Shown one piece after another: positions 54,064 to 61,654 of a stretch of DNA of 64,000 bases. Each line of letters starts with the position of its first letter. Position 1 is the stretch's first letter. This DNA comes from VBDM01 sp049802235. GTDB taxonomy: Bacteria; Pseudomonadota; Gammaproteobacteria; Burkholderiales; SG8-39. The notes beneath the pieces were generated by a model. That model was not told the DNA's origin, searched no databases, and saw only the letters and a program-made list of their open reading frames with translations. The translations under genes were made by a program, and so were the position numbers. The stretch covers positions 62,001 through 126,000 of the forward strand of contig JBARMB010000107.1 in the NCBI GenBank assembly GCA_049802235.1. Direction: 5' to 3'.

Positions 54064-54378
54064 TTACGCAGTGCCTCCGAGCAGGCGTTGCAGCTCGCCC
54101 GACTGGTACATCTCGCGCATGATATCGGAGCCGCCGACGAACTCGCCTTTTACGTAGAGCTGAGGGATCGTCGGCCAGTTGGCGAATGCCTTGATGCCCT
54201 GGCGGACTTCCGCATCCTCGAGCACGTCGACCGTGAACACTTCCTGCGCGCCGCAAGCCTTCAGTATCTGCACCGCGTTGGCGGAAAAACCGCACTGCGG
54301 AGACTGCGGCGTGCCCTTCATGTACAGCACGACTGGATGACCGGTGACCTGTTGCCTGATGCGTTGCTGCACGTCCAT
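54064..54378 (-). CDS. grxD: Monothiol glutaredoxin (Grx4-type)
   Basis: 104 residues. Active site CGFS with Cys29 (SPQCGFSANAV), cis-Pro and glutathione-binding TIPQLYV, and GGSDIMREMY. Such proteins bind 2Fe-2S clusters with glutathione and deliver them in Fe-S assembly. It lies ~65 bp after prmC on the same strand; hemA-prfA-prmC-grxD is a common betaproteobacterial order. The 105 bp downstream (53959-54063), convergent with the fructosamine kinase gene, hold T-runs but no convincing stem. Confidence 0.95.
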   Translation of the reverse strand: MDVQQRIRQQVTGHPVVLYMKGTPQSPQCGFSANAVQILKACGAQEVFTVDVLEDAEVRQGIKAFANWPTIPQLYVKGEFVGGSDIMREMYQSGELQRLLGGTA

Positions 54379-54443
54379 GTCTGCCTCCAGAAATAATACC
54401 CGATGAAAACCGTCGGGTATTTTACCGTTCGCTTATGGCCCGG

Positions 54444-55274
54444 TCAACCGCGCCGGCGTCCGGCGCCCACGCGCGGCAGACCGGCGAGATCGGTGAAGTC
54501 GTCGATATCCGCGTAGCCGAGCCCGCGCAACAGCGCCATGCAACGCGCTCCCTGGTCGAAACCATGCTCGAACAGGAGCCAGCCGCCGGGACGCAGACGG
54601 TCTTGCGCCCCCGCAGCGATTTCCCCGATGAATTCCATGCCGTCGTCGCCACCCGCGAGCGCGAGGCGCGGCTCGAAGCGCACGTCGCCTCGCTCTAGAT
54701 GCGGATCCTGTCTCGCCACATAGGGCGGGTTGGAGACGATCAGGTCGAACCGCTCCGGACCGAATGCGTCGAACCAGTCTCCAAGCACAAAGTCGATCGC
54801 GACCCCATGGCGCTGCGCGTTCTCCCGGGCGACGGCGAGCGCGGCGGCGGAAATATCGGTCGCCGTGATCCGAAGCCCTGATCGCTCATGCGCGAGCGCC
54901 AGCGCGACGGCCCCGCTGCCTGTCCCCAGATCGAGGACGCGTCCGGCTCCGCCGGCGGGGATGCGCTCGAGCGCGAGCTCGACCAGCAGCTCGGTTTCCG
55001 GGCGCGGGATCAGCACCTCGGGCGTCACGCGCAGCGCCAGGCCGAAAAATTCGCGCTCGCCGCTGATGTAGGCGATCGGCTCGCCCGCACGGCGGCGCGC
55101 AAACCAGTCCCGAGCTGTACGCAGCCGGGAGGGATCGACCGTTTCTTCCGCGTGGGCGATGAGCCAGGCGCGTTCGCGCCCGAGAAGAACGCGAAGCAGC
55201 AACTGCGCCTCGGACCGCGGCAAGCCGGACTCGCGCAGCAGGCTGCCGATGGTGACGGTCGCGACGGCGCTCAC
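54444..55274 (-). CDS. prmC: Peptide chain release factor N5-glutamine methyltransferase
   Basis: 276 residues. The N-terminal helical domain binds release factor and the C-terminal Rossmann methyltransferase has VLDLGTGSGAVALALA (SAM loop) and catalytic NPPY at 182-185. PrmC methylates the Gln of the GGQ motif in RF1/RF2. It is directly downstream of its substrate gene prfA (15 bp), the usual arrangement. Confidence 0.95.
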   Translation of the reverse strand: MSAVATVTIGSLLRESGLPRSEAQLLLRVLLGRERAWLIAHAEETVDPSRLRTARDWFARRRAGEPIAYISGEREFFGLALRVTPEVLIPRPETELLVELALERIPAGGAGRVLDLGTGSGAVALALAHERSGLRITATDISAAALAVARENAQRHGVAIDFVLGDWFDAFGPERFDLIVSNPPYVARQDPHLERGDVRFEPRLALAGGDDGMEFIGEIAAGAQDRLRPGGWLLFEHGFDQGARCMALLRGLGYADIDDFTDLAGLPRVGAGRRRG

Positions 55275-55289
55275 GCTATGGCCGCAGCC

Positions 55290-56372
55290 TCAGCGCTCTT
55301 CGGCAAGCGCCGCGAGCTGCTCGGCCTGGTGCTCCGCCATCAGCGCCGAGGTCAGATCGGAAAGGTCGCCGTCCATGATGGCGCTGATCTTGTAGAGCGT
55401 GAGGTTGATGCGATGGTCGGTAACCCGGCCCTGCGGAAAATTGAAGGTGCGGATGCGCTGGGAGCGGTCGCCTGAGCCGATCAGCGACTTGCGCGTGGCG
55501 GCCTCCTTTGCCTGCTGCTCGCGCAGTTGCTTGTCCTTGATGCGCGCCGCCAACACCGCGAGCGCGCGCGCCTTGTTCTTGTGCTGCGAGCGGTCGTCCT
55601 GGCACTCGACCACGATCCCCGTCGGCAGGTGCGTGACGCGGATCGCCGAGTCGGTCTTGTTGACGTGCTGGCCGCCCGCGCCGGAAGCGCGAAAAGTGTC
55701 GATGCGCAGCTCCGCGGGGTTGAGCACCACTTCGCCGAGCGCGTCGGCCTCCGGCAGCACCGCCACCGTGCATGCCGAAGTATGGATGCGCCCCTGGGTC
55801 TCGGTCAGCGGCACGCGCTGCACCCGGTGCCCTCCCGACTCGAACTTGAGTTTCGAATAGGCGCCCTGGCCGATGATGCGGGCGATGATTTCCTTGTAGC
55901 CGCCGATCTCGCCGGATGACTCGGAAATCACTTCCACCTGCCAGCCCTGGCGCTCGGCGTAGCGCGAATACATGCGGAACAGGTCGCCCGCGAACAGCGC
56001 CGACTCGTCACCGCCGGTGCCGGCGCGGATCTCCAGGAAAATATTGCGCTCGTCATTCGGATCTTTCGGCAGGAGCAGCTTCTGCAGCTCCGATTCGAGT
56101 GCGGCAAGCCGCTCGCGTCCGGTCTTGACTTCGCTCTCGGCGTAGCTCTTCATCTCCGCGTCCGCGAGCAGCACCTGCGCTTCCGCGACGCCCTCCTCGG
56201 TTTCCCGGTACTTGTTGAACAGATCGACCACCGGCTCGAGTTCGGCGTGCTCGCGCGAGAGCCTGCGATACTGCTCCATGTCGCGCGTGGCGTTCTCCGA
56301 GGAGAGCAGCGCGCTGACATCGGCCAGGCGCGCGTGCAATTGATCGAGCTTGGCCGCGATACTGGGCTTCAT
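55290..56372 (-). CDS. prfA: Peptide chain release factor 1
   Basis: 360 residues, RF1 length. GGQ at 233-235 (RASGAGGQHVNKTDS) and the surrounding block TETQGRIHTSAC are standard. The stop-codon recognition tripeptide (PxT) reads Pro-Leu-Thr at 188-190, where Pro-Ala-Thr or Pro-Val-Thr are the forms I know best. It recognises UAA/UAG. Between hemA (23 bp upstream) and prmC, all same strand. Confidence 0.96.
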   Translation of the reverse strand: MKPSIAAKLDQLHARLADVSALLSSENATRDMEQYRRLSREHAELEPVVDLFNKYRETEEGVAEAQVLLADAEMKSYAESEVKTGRERLAALESELQKLLLPKDPNDERNIFLEIRAGTGGDESALFAGDLFRMYSRYAERQGWQVEVISESSGEIGGYKEIIARIIGQGAYSKLKFESGGHRVQRVPLTETQGRIHTSACTVAVLPEADALGEVVLNPAELRIDTFRASGAGGQHVNKTDSAIRVTHLPTGIVVECQDDRSQHKNKARALAVLAARIKDKQLREQQAKEAATRKSLIGSGDRSQRIRTFNFPQGRVTDHRINLTLYKISAIMDGDLSDLTSALMAEHQAEQLAALAEER

Positions 56373-56395
56373 CGAAAGAAAGACAGGCGGCGCGC

Positions 56396-57646
56396 TCAGT
56401 CGCGCGCGCGCAGGTGGTACAGGCGCGCCACCAGCGCCTTGAGCGACTCGTCGTTCGCGTCGCCCTGATTGAGCGCCTGGGTGGGAGCGTGCAGCAGCTT
56501 GTTGGTGAGGCCGTGCGACAGCGCTTCCAGGACCGCCTTCGGATCGTCGCCGCGCGCGAGCATGCGCGCGGCACGCTCGACCTCATGCCGGCGCGCTTCC
56601 TCGGCCGACTCGCGCAGACGGCGGATGAGCGGCACGCTCTCGCGCGCCTTCATCCAGTGCAGGAACGAGCCGACCTGCGACTCGATGATGGCCTCGGCCT
56701 GCGCCACCGCCGACTGGCGCGCGTCGATTCCCTCGCGCACCGTGGCGGCCAGATCGTCGATAGTGTAGAGAAACACGTCGTCCATCTCGCCGACCTCGAG
56801 CTCGATGTCGCGCGGCACGGCGAGATCGACCATGAAGATCGGGCGGTGCCGGCGCGCGCGCACGGTGCGCTCCATCGTGCCCTTGCCGATGATGGGCAGC
56901 GAACTGGCGGTGCACGAGACGACGATGTCGTATTCGGCCAGGCGCTCCGGGAGGTCGCGCAACTCGAGCGTCTTCGCGCCGAAGCGGTGCGCCAGCGCCT
57001 CGGCGCGCTCCAGCGTGCGGTTCGCCACCGTCATCTCGCGCGGTTGCTGCGCGGCAAAGTGCGTGGCGCACAGCTCGATCATCTCGCCGGCGCCGATCAG
57101 CAGCACCTTCTGCTCGGCGAGGCTTGGAAAAATGCGCGCGGCGAGCTTCACCGCCGCCGCCGCCATCGAGACCACGTTGGCGCCGATGCCGGTGTTGCTG
57201 CGCACCTCCTTCGCCACCGCGAATGAGCGCTGGAACAGCTTGGAGAGCAGCGTGCCGAGCGTGCCGGCGGACTCCGCCGCGCGCGCCGCTTCCTTCATCT
57301 GGCCGAGGATCTGCGGTTCGCCGATCACCATCGAGTCCAGGCCCGAGGCGACGCGAAACGCGTGCCGCACCGCCTGGTCCTGCGGCAGGGTGTAGAGGTA
57401 GGGCTTCAGCTCCCGCGGCTCGACCCGGTGATAACCCGCCAGCCATTCCAGCGCCGCCTCCGGCGAGCCGCAGGCGGCGTAGATCTCGGTGCGGTTGCAG
57501 GTGGAGAGGATTGCCGCTTCGGCGACCGGCTCGCGGCGGGTCAGCTCGGCAAGCGCCGACTGCAGGCGCTCGACGTGAAACACCACCCGCTCGCGGATCG
57601 CGAGCGGCGCGGTGTTATGGTTCAGGCCGAGAGCGAAGAGTTTCAT
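56396..57646 (-). CDS. hemA: Glutamyl-tRNA reductase
   Basis: 416 residues, first committed step of C5-pathway tetrapyrrole synthesis: reduces Glu-tRNA-Glu to glutamate-1-semialdehyde. Catalytic Cys50 in LSTCNRTEIY, NADPH domain with IGAGEMIELCATHF, C-terminal dimerisation helices. The ATG at 57646 gives the family start MKLFALGLNHNTAP; a longer TTG start (57664) is possible. A TATAAT box sits just upstream, giving a short leader of ~20 nt. First gene of hemA-prfA-prmC-grxD. Confidence 0.96.
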   Translation of the reverse strand: MKLFALGLNHNTAPLAIRERVVFHVERLQSALAELTRREPVAEAAILSTCNRTEIYAACGSPEAALEWLAGYHRVEPRELKPYLYTLPQDQAVRHAFRVASGLDSMVIGEPQILGQMKEAARAAESAGTLGTLLSKLFQRSFAVAKEVRSNTGIGANVVSMAAAAVKLAARIFPSLAEQKVLLIGAGEMIELCATHFAAQQPREMTVANRTLERAEALAHRFGAKTLELRDLPERLAEYDIVVSCTASSLPIIGKGTMERTVRARRHRPIFMVDLAVPRDIELEVGEMDDVFLYTIDDLAATVREGIDARQSAVAQAEAIIESQVGSFLHWMKARESVPLIRRLRESAEEARRHEVERAARMLARGDDPKAVLEALSHGLTNKLLHAPTQALNQGDANDESLKALVARLYHLRARD

Positions 57647-57671
57647 GGCGGGTGCGCCTGTCAAGCGCGTA

Positions 57672-57677
57672 ATTATA
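57672..57677 (-). promoter_or_regulatory. Consensus -10 box upstream of hemA
   Basis: Minus-strand TATAAT (57677-57672), perfect -10. The -35 region is G-rich and not recognisable, so an activator may be needed. The start would be ~57665, ~20 nt before the hemA ATG. Confidence 0.5.
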
Positions 57678-57728
57678 AACTACCCGCCCTTCGCCCCCCC
57701 CAAGGCCCGCCCGGGACATGCGCGGCCC

Positions 57729-57775
57729 CTGAGCGTGTCGAGCGGCTCCGAAGGCGCCCGTTCCAACACGCTCAG
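57729..57775. repeat. Intergenic inverted repeat (REP-like)
   Basis: CTGAGCGTGT (57729-57738) and ACACGCTCAG (57766-57775) are perfect 10-bp inverted arms around a 27-nt GC-rich centre. It lies between the upstream region of hemA and the 3' end of the ABC substrate-binding gene, where it could cap that transcript. CTGAGCGTGTCGA resembles REP-type intergenic palindromes common in Proteobacteria. Confidence 0.55.
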
Positions 57776-57805
57776 TCAAAGCGGCGCTCCGCACCCGCTT
57801 TAACC

Positions 57806-58825
57806 CTATTTCAGGCGCTTCGCGGCCTCCTGGGCGATGCTCAGATCGGCGTGCTTGCTGACATCGAGATCGCTCTTGAGAAAGCCGAGATCTTTCTGCA
57901 GCTTGATATTGGCCTGAAGCGCTTTCAGGTCGGGCAGTAAATTGGCGTCGCGATAATAGTCGCCTCCCTGCCCGCCCTTGAGGAACAGCCATTTGTCGAA
58001 CGACGCGGCCGGCCGCTTGGAGACGCGCGCGGCGATTTCGACGGCTTCGGCGTGATTCTTCGGGTCGGTCCACCAGCGCGCCGCGCGCATCGCGTCCTCC
58101 ATGAAATCCACCATCGCCGCGCGGTTCTTCTGGAGGAATTCCTCGCGCGCCCCCCAGAGGATCATCTGCGTGCGTCCGACGATCTCCTTCTGCGTGTACA
58201 GCACGCGCGCCATGCCGCGCAGCTCCGGGTCGAGCGAGAACGGCACCACGCCGGGAATCAGATCCACCTTCTTCGAGGCCAGCATCGCCTTCATGTTGGG
58301 GAACGCCGCCTCGACGAAGGTGACGCCGGTCTTGTCGTCGATCCCGTTCTTCTTCAACGCGGCGCGCATGACGATGTCCACCCCGCTGCCGGCCGCGTTG
58401 GTGGCGATGACCTTGCCCTTGAGGTCGGCGATTGATTTGATCGGGCTGTCCTTGAGCACGAAGAACTCGTCGCTGTAGTAACCCTCGACGCCGTCCTGGA
58501 ACTCATCGCCGATGATCTTGAGGTCCTTCATGCCGGCGTTCTCCACCGCGAGCGCAAACGAGGAGAACGCGAAATCGGCAATCTCTAGTTCGTTGTTGGC
58601 GAGCGCCGTGATCATCGGCGGCGTACCCTGGAAATGCACTGCCTCGAAGGTATAGGACTTGCCCATGTGCCGCGCGAGACCCGGCTTCTCGAACAGGATC
58701 GAAGGCCAGTTGGCGACCGGCACCACGAAGGCGGCGCGGATTTTCACCGGATCGGCGTGCGCGGCGAACATGCCGAGCGCGAATGCCGCGGCAAGAACAA
58801 CTGACAGGAATTTAGACGGACGCAT
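57806..58825 (-). CDS. ABC transporter periplasmic substrate-binding protein (NMT1/TauA type)
   Basis: 339 residues from ATG 58825 (AAGGAGG 4 nt upstream). Signal peptide 1-24 (cleavage after AHA), then an NMT1/SsuA-like type-2 periplasmic fold (VKIRAAFVVPVANWPSILFE, ADFAFSSFALAVENAG, VIATNAAGSGVDIVMRAALKKNG). Family members bind sulfonates, nitrate, pyrimidines or aromatic acids; the ligand cannot be told here. Last gene of ATPase-permease-permease-SBP, with its own likely promoter in the 177-bp gap before it. Confidence 0.9.
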   Translation of the reverse strand: MRPSKFLSVVLAAAFALGMFAAHADPVKIRAAFVVPVANWPSILFEKPGLARHMGKSYTFEAVHFQGTPPMITALANNELEIADFAFSSFALAVENAGMKDLKIIGDEFQDGVEGYYSDEFFVLKDSPIKSIADLKGKVIATNAAGSGVDIVMRAALKKNGIDDKTGVTFVEAAFPNMKAMLASKKVDLIPGVVPFSLDPELRGMARVLYTQKEIVGRTQMILWGAREEFLQKNRAAMVDFMEDAMRAARWWTDPKNHAEAVEIAARVSKRPAASFDKWLFLKGGQGGDYYRDANLLPDLKALQANIKLQKDLGFLKSDLDVSKHADLSIAQEAAKRLK

Positions 58826-58953
58826 GATTCCTCCTTCACGATGATGGGCCGGAGTAATTTCCGCCGCGCGCGGTTGCGACGGCGTGTACCGGAACTGAAT
58901 CAAATTGCCTTTGGACACGAAGCCCGCGGCTCTTTCTTGGTGAACGTGTCCGG

Positions 58954-58983
58954 ATTGTTTCTTGCCGACGCAGTCCTTGTCAA
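58954..58983 (-). promoter_or_regulatory. Internal promoter for the ABC substrate-binding protein gene
   Basis: Minus-strand TTGACA (58983-58978), 18 bp, AACAAT (58959-58954; 4/6). Start ~58947, leader ~120 nt. It would allow excess synthesis of the binding protein over the membrane subunits. Confidence 0.5.
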
Positions 58984-59002
58984 GCTCGCGGGAGAGAGTC
59001 GC

Positions 59003-59800
59003 TCAGACATTCGCAGGCGCGAGCGCTTCCTGATGCCATAACAGCAACCGACGGCGCAGCATCGCCATGCCTTTCACGAGGCCAAGCCCGGCCACCGCGA
59101 TCTCGACGATGCCGGCGAATACGCCCGGAGAATCGGCGAAACGCGACGCGTTCAGCATCGCCCCGCCCAGACCGATGCCGCCCATCGCCATTTCGGCCAC
59201 GACGCACACGATGAGCGCGATGGGCAGCGCCACCTGCAGGCCGGTGAGAATCTGCGGCAGCGCCGCCGGCAGCACGATCTCCCACAGGATGCCCCGTTCG
59301 CTCGCGCCCAGGTTGCGCGCTGACCAGAGAAGTTCGCGCTCCACGGCCTGCGCGCCGGCGACGGTCGCTGTCACCACCGGGAAAATCGCGTCGAGCACGA
59401 CCATCGTGATCTTGGACACGTCGTAGTAGCCGAGCCACAGCGTCACGATCGGCAAGAACGCGATCTTGGGCATCGGAAACCCGACCGAGATGATCGGGTC
59501 GAAGAGCCAGCGCACCACGCGGCTGCGCACCATGCCCATGCCGATCGTTACACCGAGCGCGGTGGCGATGAAAAAGCCCGCCAGCGCCCGGTACATCGTC
59601 ATACCGAGATTGCGCAGCAGCTCGCCCGAGATCGCGTCGCTGCCGATGCGCTCCACTACGACGCTGAACGCCGGGAGCATGAACGGCGTAATGAGGCCGC
59701 TTCGCGCAACGCCTTCCCAGAGGAGCAGCACCGAGACGATCGAGATCCATGACACCGCGCGCCAGAAGAAGCGCCCGCCGCTGCCGTTCATTCGCGCCAT
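59003..59800 (-). CDS. ABC transporter permease 2 (TauC/SsuC-like)
   Basis: 265 residues. Six predicted transmembrane helices of the BPD_transp_1 family and the EAA loop (VERELLWSARNLGASERGILWEIVLPAALPQILTGLQVALPIAL). ATG 59800 or 59791; the latter overlaps the permease 1 stop as ATGA. It differs from permease 1 in sequence, so the channel is probably a heterodimer. C-terminal residues WHQEALAPANV are cytoplasmic. Confidence 0.92.
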   Translation of the reverse strand: MARMNGSGGRFFWRAVSWISIVSVLLLWEGVARSGLITPFMLPAFSVVVERIGSDAISGELLRNLGMTMYRALAGFFIATALGVTIGMGMVRSRVVRWLFDPIISVGFPMPKIAFLPIVTLWLGYYDVSKITMVVLDAIFPVVTATVAGAQAVERELLWSARNLGASERGILWEIVLPAALPQILTGLQVALPIALIVCVVAEMAMGGIGLGGAMLNASRFADSPGVFAGIVEIAVAGLGLVKGMAMLRRRLLLWHQEALAPANV

Positions 59801-60531
59801 TGCAGCACCCTGTTCACGACCTTCTGATAGACGCGATCGGCGACGAAACCGAGGAAAGCCACGGTGAGCACGACCGCGAACATCGCGTCGTAGGTGCCGC
59901 CGGCGCCGAGAAACCCGATGAGGTAGCCGAGCCCCGAGCGCGCCACGATCAGCTCGGAGCTCACCAGCAGCACGAAGCTCAGGGCGAGCGCGGTGCGGAT
60001 GCCGTTCAGCATCTCCGGCAGCGCGCTCGGCAGCACCACATCCCAGAGCGTGCGCAGGCGGCTCGCGCCCATGCTGCGCGCCGACCATACCAGCGCCTGC
60101 TCGCTGCCGCGCGCGCCGTTGAACGCGCCGAGCGTAACCGGCAGCATGCAGCCGAGAAAAATCAGCAGGATCTTCGAGCCGTCGCCGAATCCCAGCCACA
60201 GCACCGTCACCGGAATCAGCGCCGATTTCGGCAGCGGATAGAAAATCTCCACGATCGGGCTCATGACCGCATTCACCGGCCGCCACCACGCCATGAGGAC
60301 GCCGAGTGCGCCGCCGATCACGACCGCGAGCAGCAGGCCCATGCCGCCGCGATAGAGCGAGGATGCGGCATTCGCCCACAGGTCGCCGCCTTTCATCAGC
60401 TCGAACCACGAATGGAGCACCTGGGTGAACGACGGCAGCGTATCGGCCGAGACAATGCCGAAACGCGAGACCGCCTCCCACAGCGCCGCGAGAAGGACGA
60501 GCGGCAAATAGCGCAGGACCGCGGCCGTCAC
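59788..60531 (-). CDS. ABC transporter permease 1 (TauC/SsuC-like)
   Basis: 247 residues, six transmembrane helices with EAA loop SEQALVWSARSMGASRLRTLWDVVLPSALPEMLNGIRTAL. It overlaps the ATPase stop (4 bp) and permease 2. Together with permease 2 and the ATPase it forms the inner-membrane part of a NMT1-type importer. Confidence 0.93.
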   Translation of the reverse strand: MTAAVLRYLPLVLLAALWEAVSRFGIVSADTLPSFTQVLHSWFELMKGGDLWANAASSLYRGGMGLLLAVVIGGALGVLMAWWRPVNAVMSPIVEIFYPLPKSALIPVTVLWLGFGDGSKILLIFLGCMLPVTLGAFNGARGSEQALVWSARSMGASRLRTLWDVVLPSALPEMLNGIRTALALSFVLLVSSELIVARSGLGYLIGFLGAGGTYDAMFAVVLTVAFLGFVADRVYQKVVNRVLQWRE

Positions 60532-61322
60532 GGTCCGCGCCGCTCCTGCGCCTTCAGCGCCTCCTCGCGCACCAGGGCCCAGACTTCATCGACTTTTTCG
60601 ATGAAGGGCCCGGACTTGAAAAGGCGGGGATCGCTGCGATCGAAATTCGTGTCCACGATCGCCTTGACGCGACCGGGCCGCGCCGACATCACCACCACCC
60701 GCTCGGCGAGGTAGACCGCCTCCTGCACGTCGTGCGTGACGAAGATGACCGTCTTGGGCGAACGCTGCCAGATGCCGAGAAGCTCCGACTGCATCAGACT
60801 GCGCGTCTGCGCGTCGAGCGCGCCGAACGGCTCGTCCATGAGCAGGATCTCCGGATCGATCGCGAGCGTGCGCGCGATCGCCGTGCGCTGCTTCATGCCG
60901 CCGGAGAGCTGCGACGGATAGCTGTCCTCGAAGCCGCGCAAGCCGACCATGTCGATGAACATCTGCGCGCGGTGCTCGCGCTCCTCGCGCGGCAGGCCGA
61001 GTTTCTCGAGGCCGTAGAGGACGTTCGCACGCACCGTCTTCCAGGGGAACAGCGCGAAATGCTGGAACACGATGCCGCGGTCGGGTCCCGGGCCGGTGAC
61101 CGGCTTGCCGTCGACCCGGATGGTGCCGTTCTCGCTCGGCAGGAAACCGCCGATGAGGTAGAGCAGCGTCGACTTGCCGCACCCCGACGGGCCGAGCAGG
61201 GCGATGAACTCGCGCTCCCGCACCTCCAGCGACACGTCCTCGAGCGCGAGCAGCGCGCGCCCGCGGGGCGGGCGATAGAGATGGCTTACCCGGTCGATGA
61301 CGATTTGCGACGCGCCGCTCAT
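60528..61322 (-). CDS. ABC transporter ATP-binding protein (TauB/SsuB-like)
   Basis: 264 residues. Walker A GPSGCGKST at 44-52, signature LSGGMKQRTAIARTLA, Walker B ILLMDEPFGALDAQT, and switch His in VTHDVQEAVYLAERVVVMS. This sequence style is that of nitrate/sulfonate/taurine importers. First gene of the operon. An ~87-bp gap separates it from tRNA-Phe, transcribed from the same strand, and could carry its promoter. Confidence 0.95.
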   Translation of the reverse strand: MSGASQIVIDRVSHLYRPPRGRALLALEDVSLEVREREFIALLGPSGCGKSTLLYLIGGFLPSENGTIRVDGKPVTGPGPDRGIVFQHFALFPWKTVRANVLYGLEKLGLPREEREHRAQMFIDMVGLRGFEDSYPSQLSGGMKQRTAIARTLAIDPEILLMDEPFGALDAQTRSLMQSELLGIWQRSPKTVIFVTHDVQEAVYLAERVVVMSARPGRVKAIVDTNFDRSDPRLFKSGPFIEKVDEVWALVREEALKAQERRGP

Positions 61323-61409
61323 GGTCCCCTAGAGGCCAGTCCTCGCTGAAGGCTCCGTTCCGGGCTGTGTGAAAGCAGTTCTTCTCCTCGCCTCACTCGC
61401 AGAAATTGA

Positions 61410-61485
<76 letters not shown>

Positions 61486-61560
61486 CCGCACCCCCGGACA
61501 GGCCGTGGTGTTAAACCAGCGCGCGTCCCACGAACCGGAACGCGCGAGAAAGGAGCGCGG

Positions 61561-61589
61561 ATTATAAGGGGAAAACGATATCCCGCCAA
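61561..61589 (-). promoter_or_regulatory. Promoter of tRNA-Phe
   Basis: Minus-strand TTGGCG (61589-61584; 4/6), 17 bp, TATAAT (61566-61561; 6/6). Start ~61553, ~68 nt before the mature tRNA. Confidence 0.7.
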
Positions 61590-61610
61590 GAAATCCGGGA
61601 GACCCAAAAG

Positions 61611-61636
61611 AAAAGGCCCGCACTAGCGGGCCTTTT
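61611..61636 (-). terminator. Rho-independent terminator after the MFS transporter
   Basis: An 11-bp stem AAAAGGCCCGC (61611-61621) / GCGGGCCTTTT (61626-61636), ACTA loop. On the minus strand the stem ends in CCTTTTCTTTT. It lies 19 nt past the MFS stop; on the plus strand it also ends in TTTT. Confidence 0.85.
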
Positions 61637-61654
61637 AACGCCGGAAACGAACGA

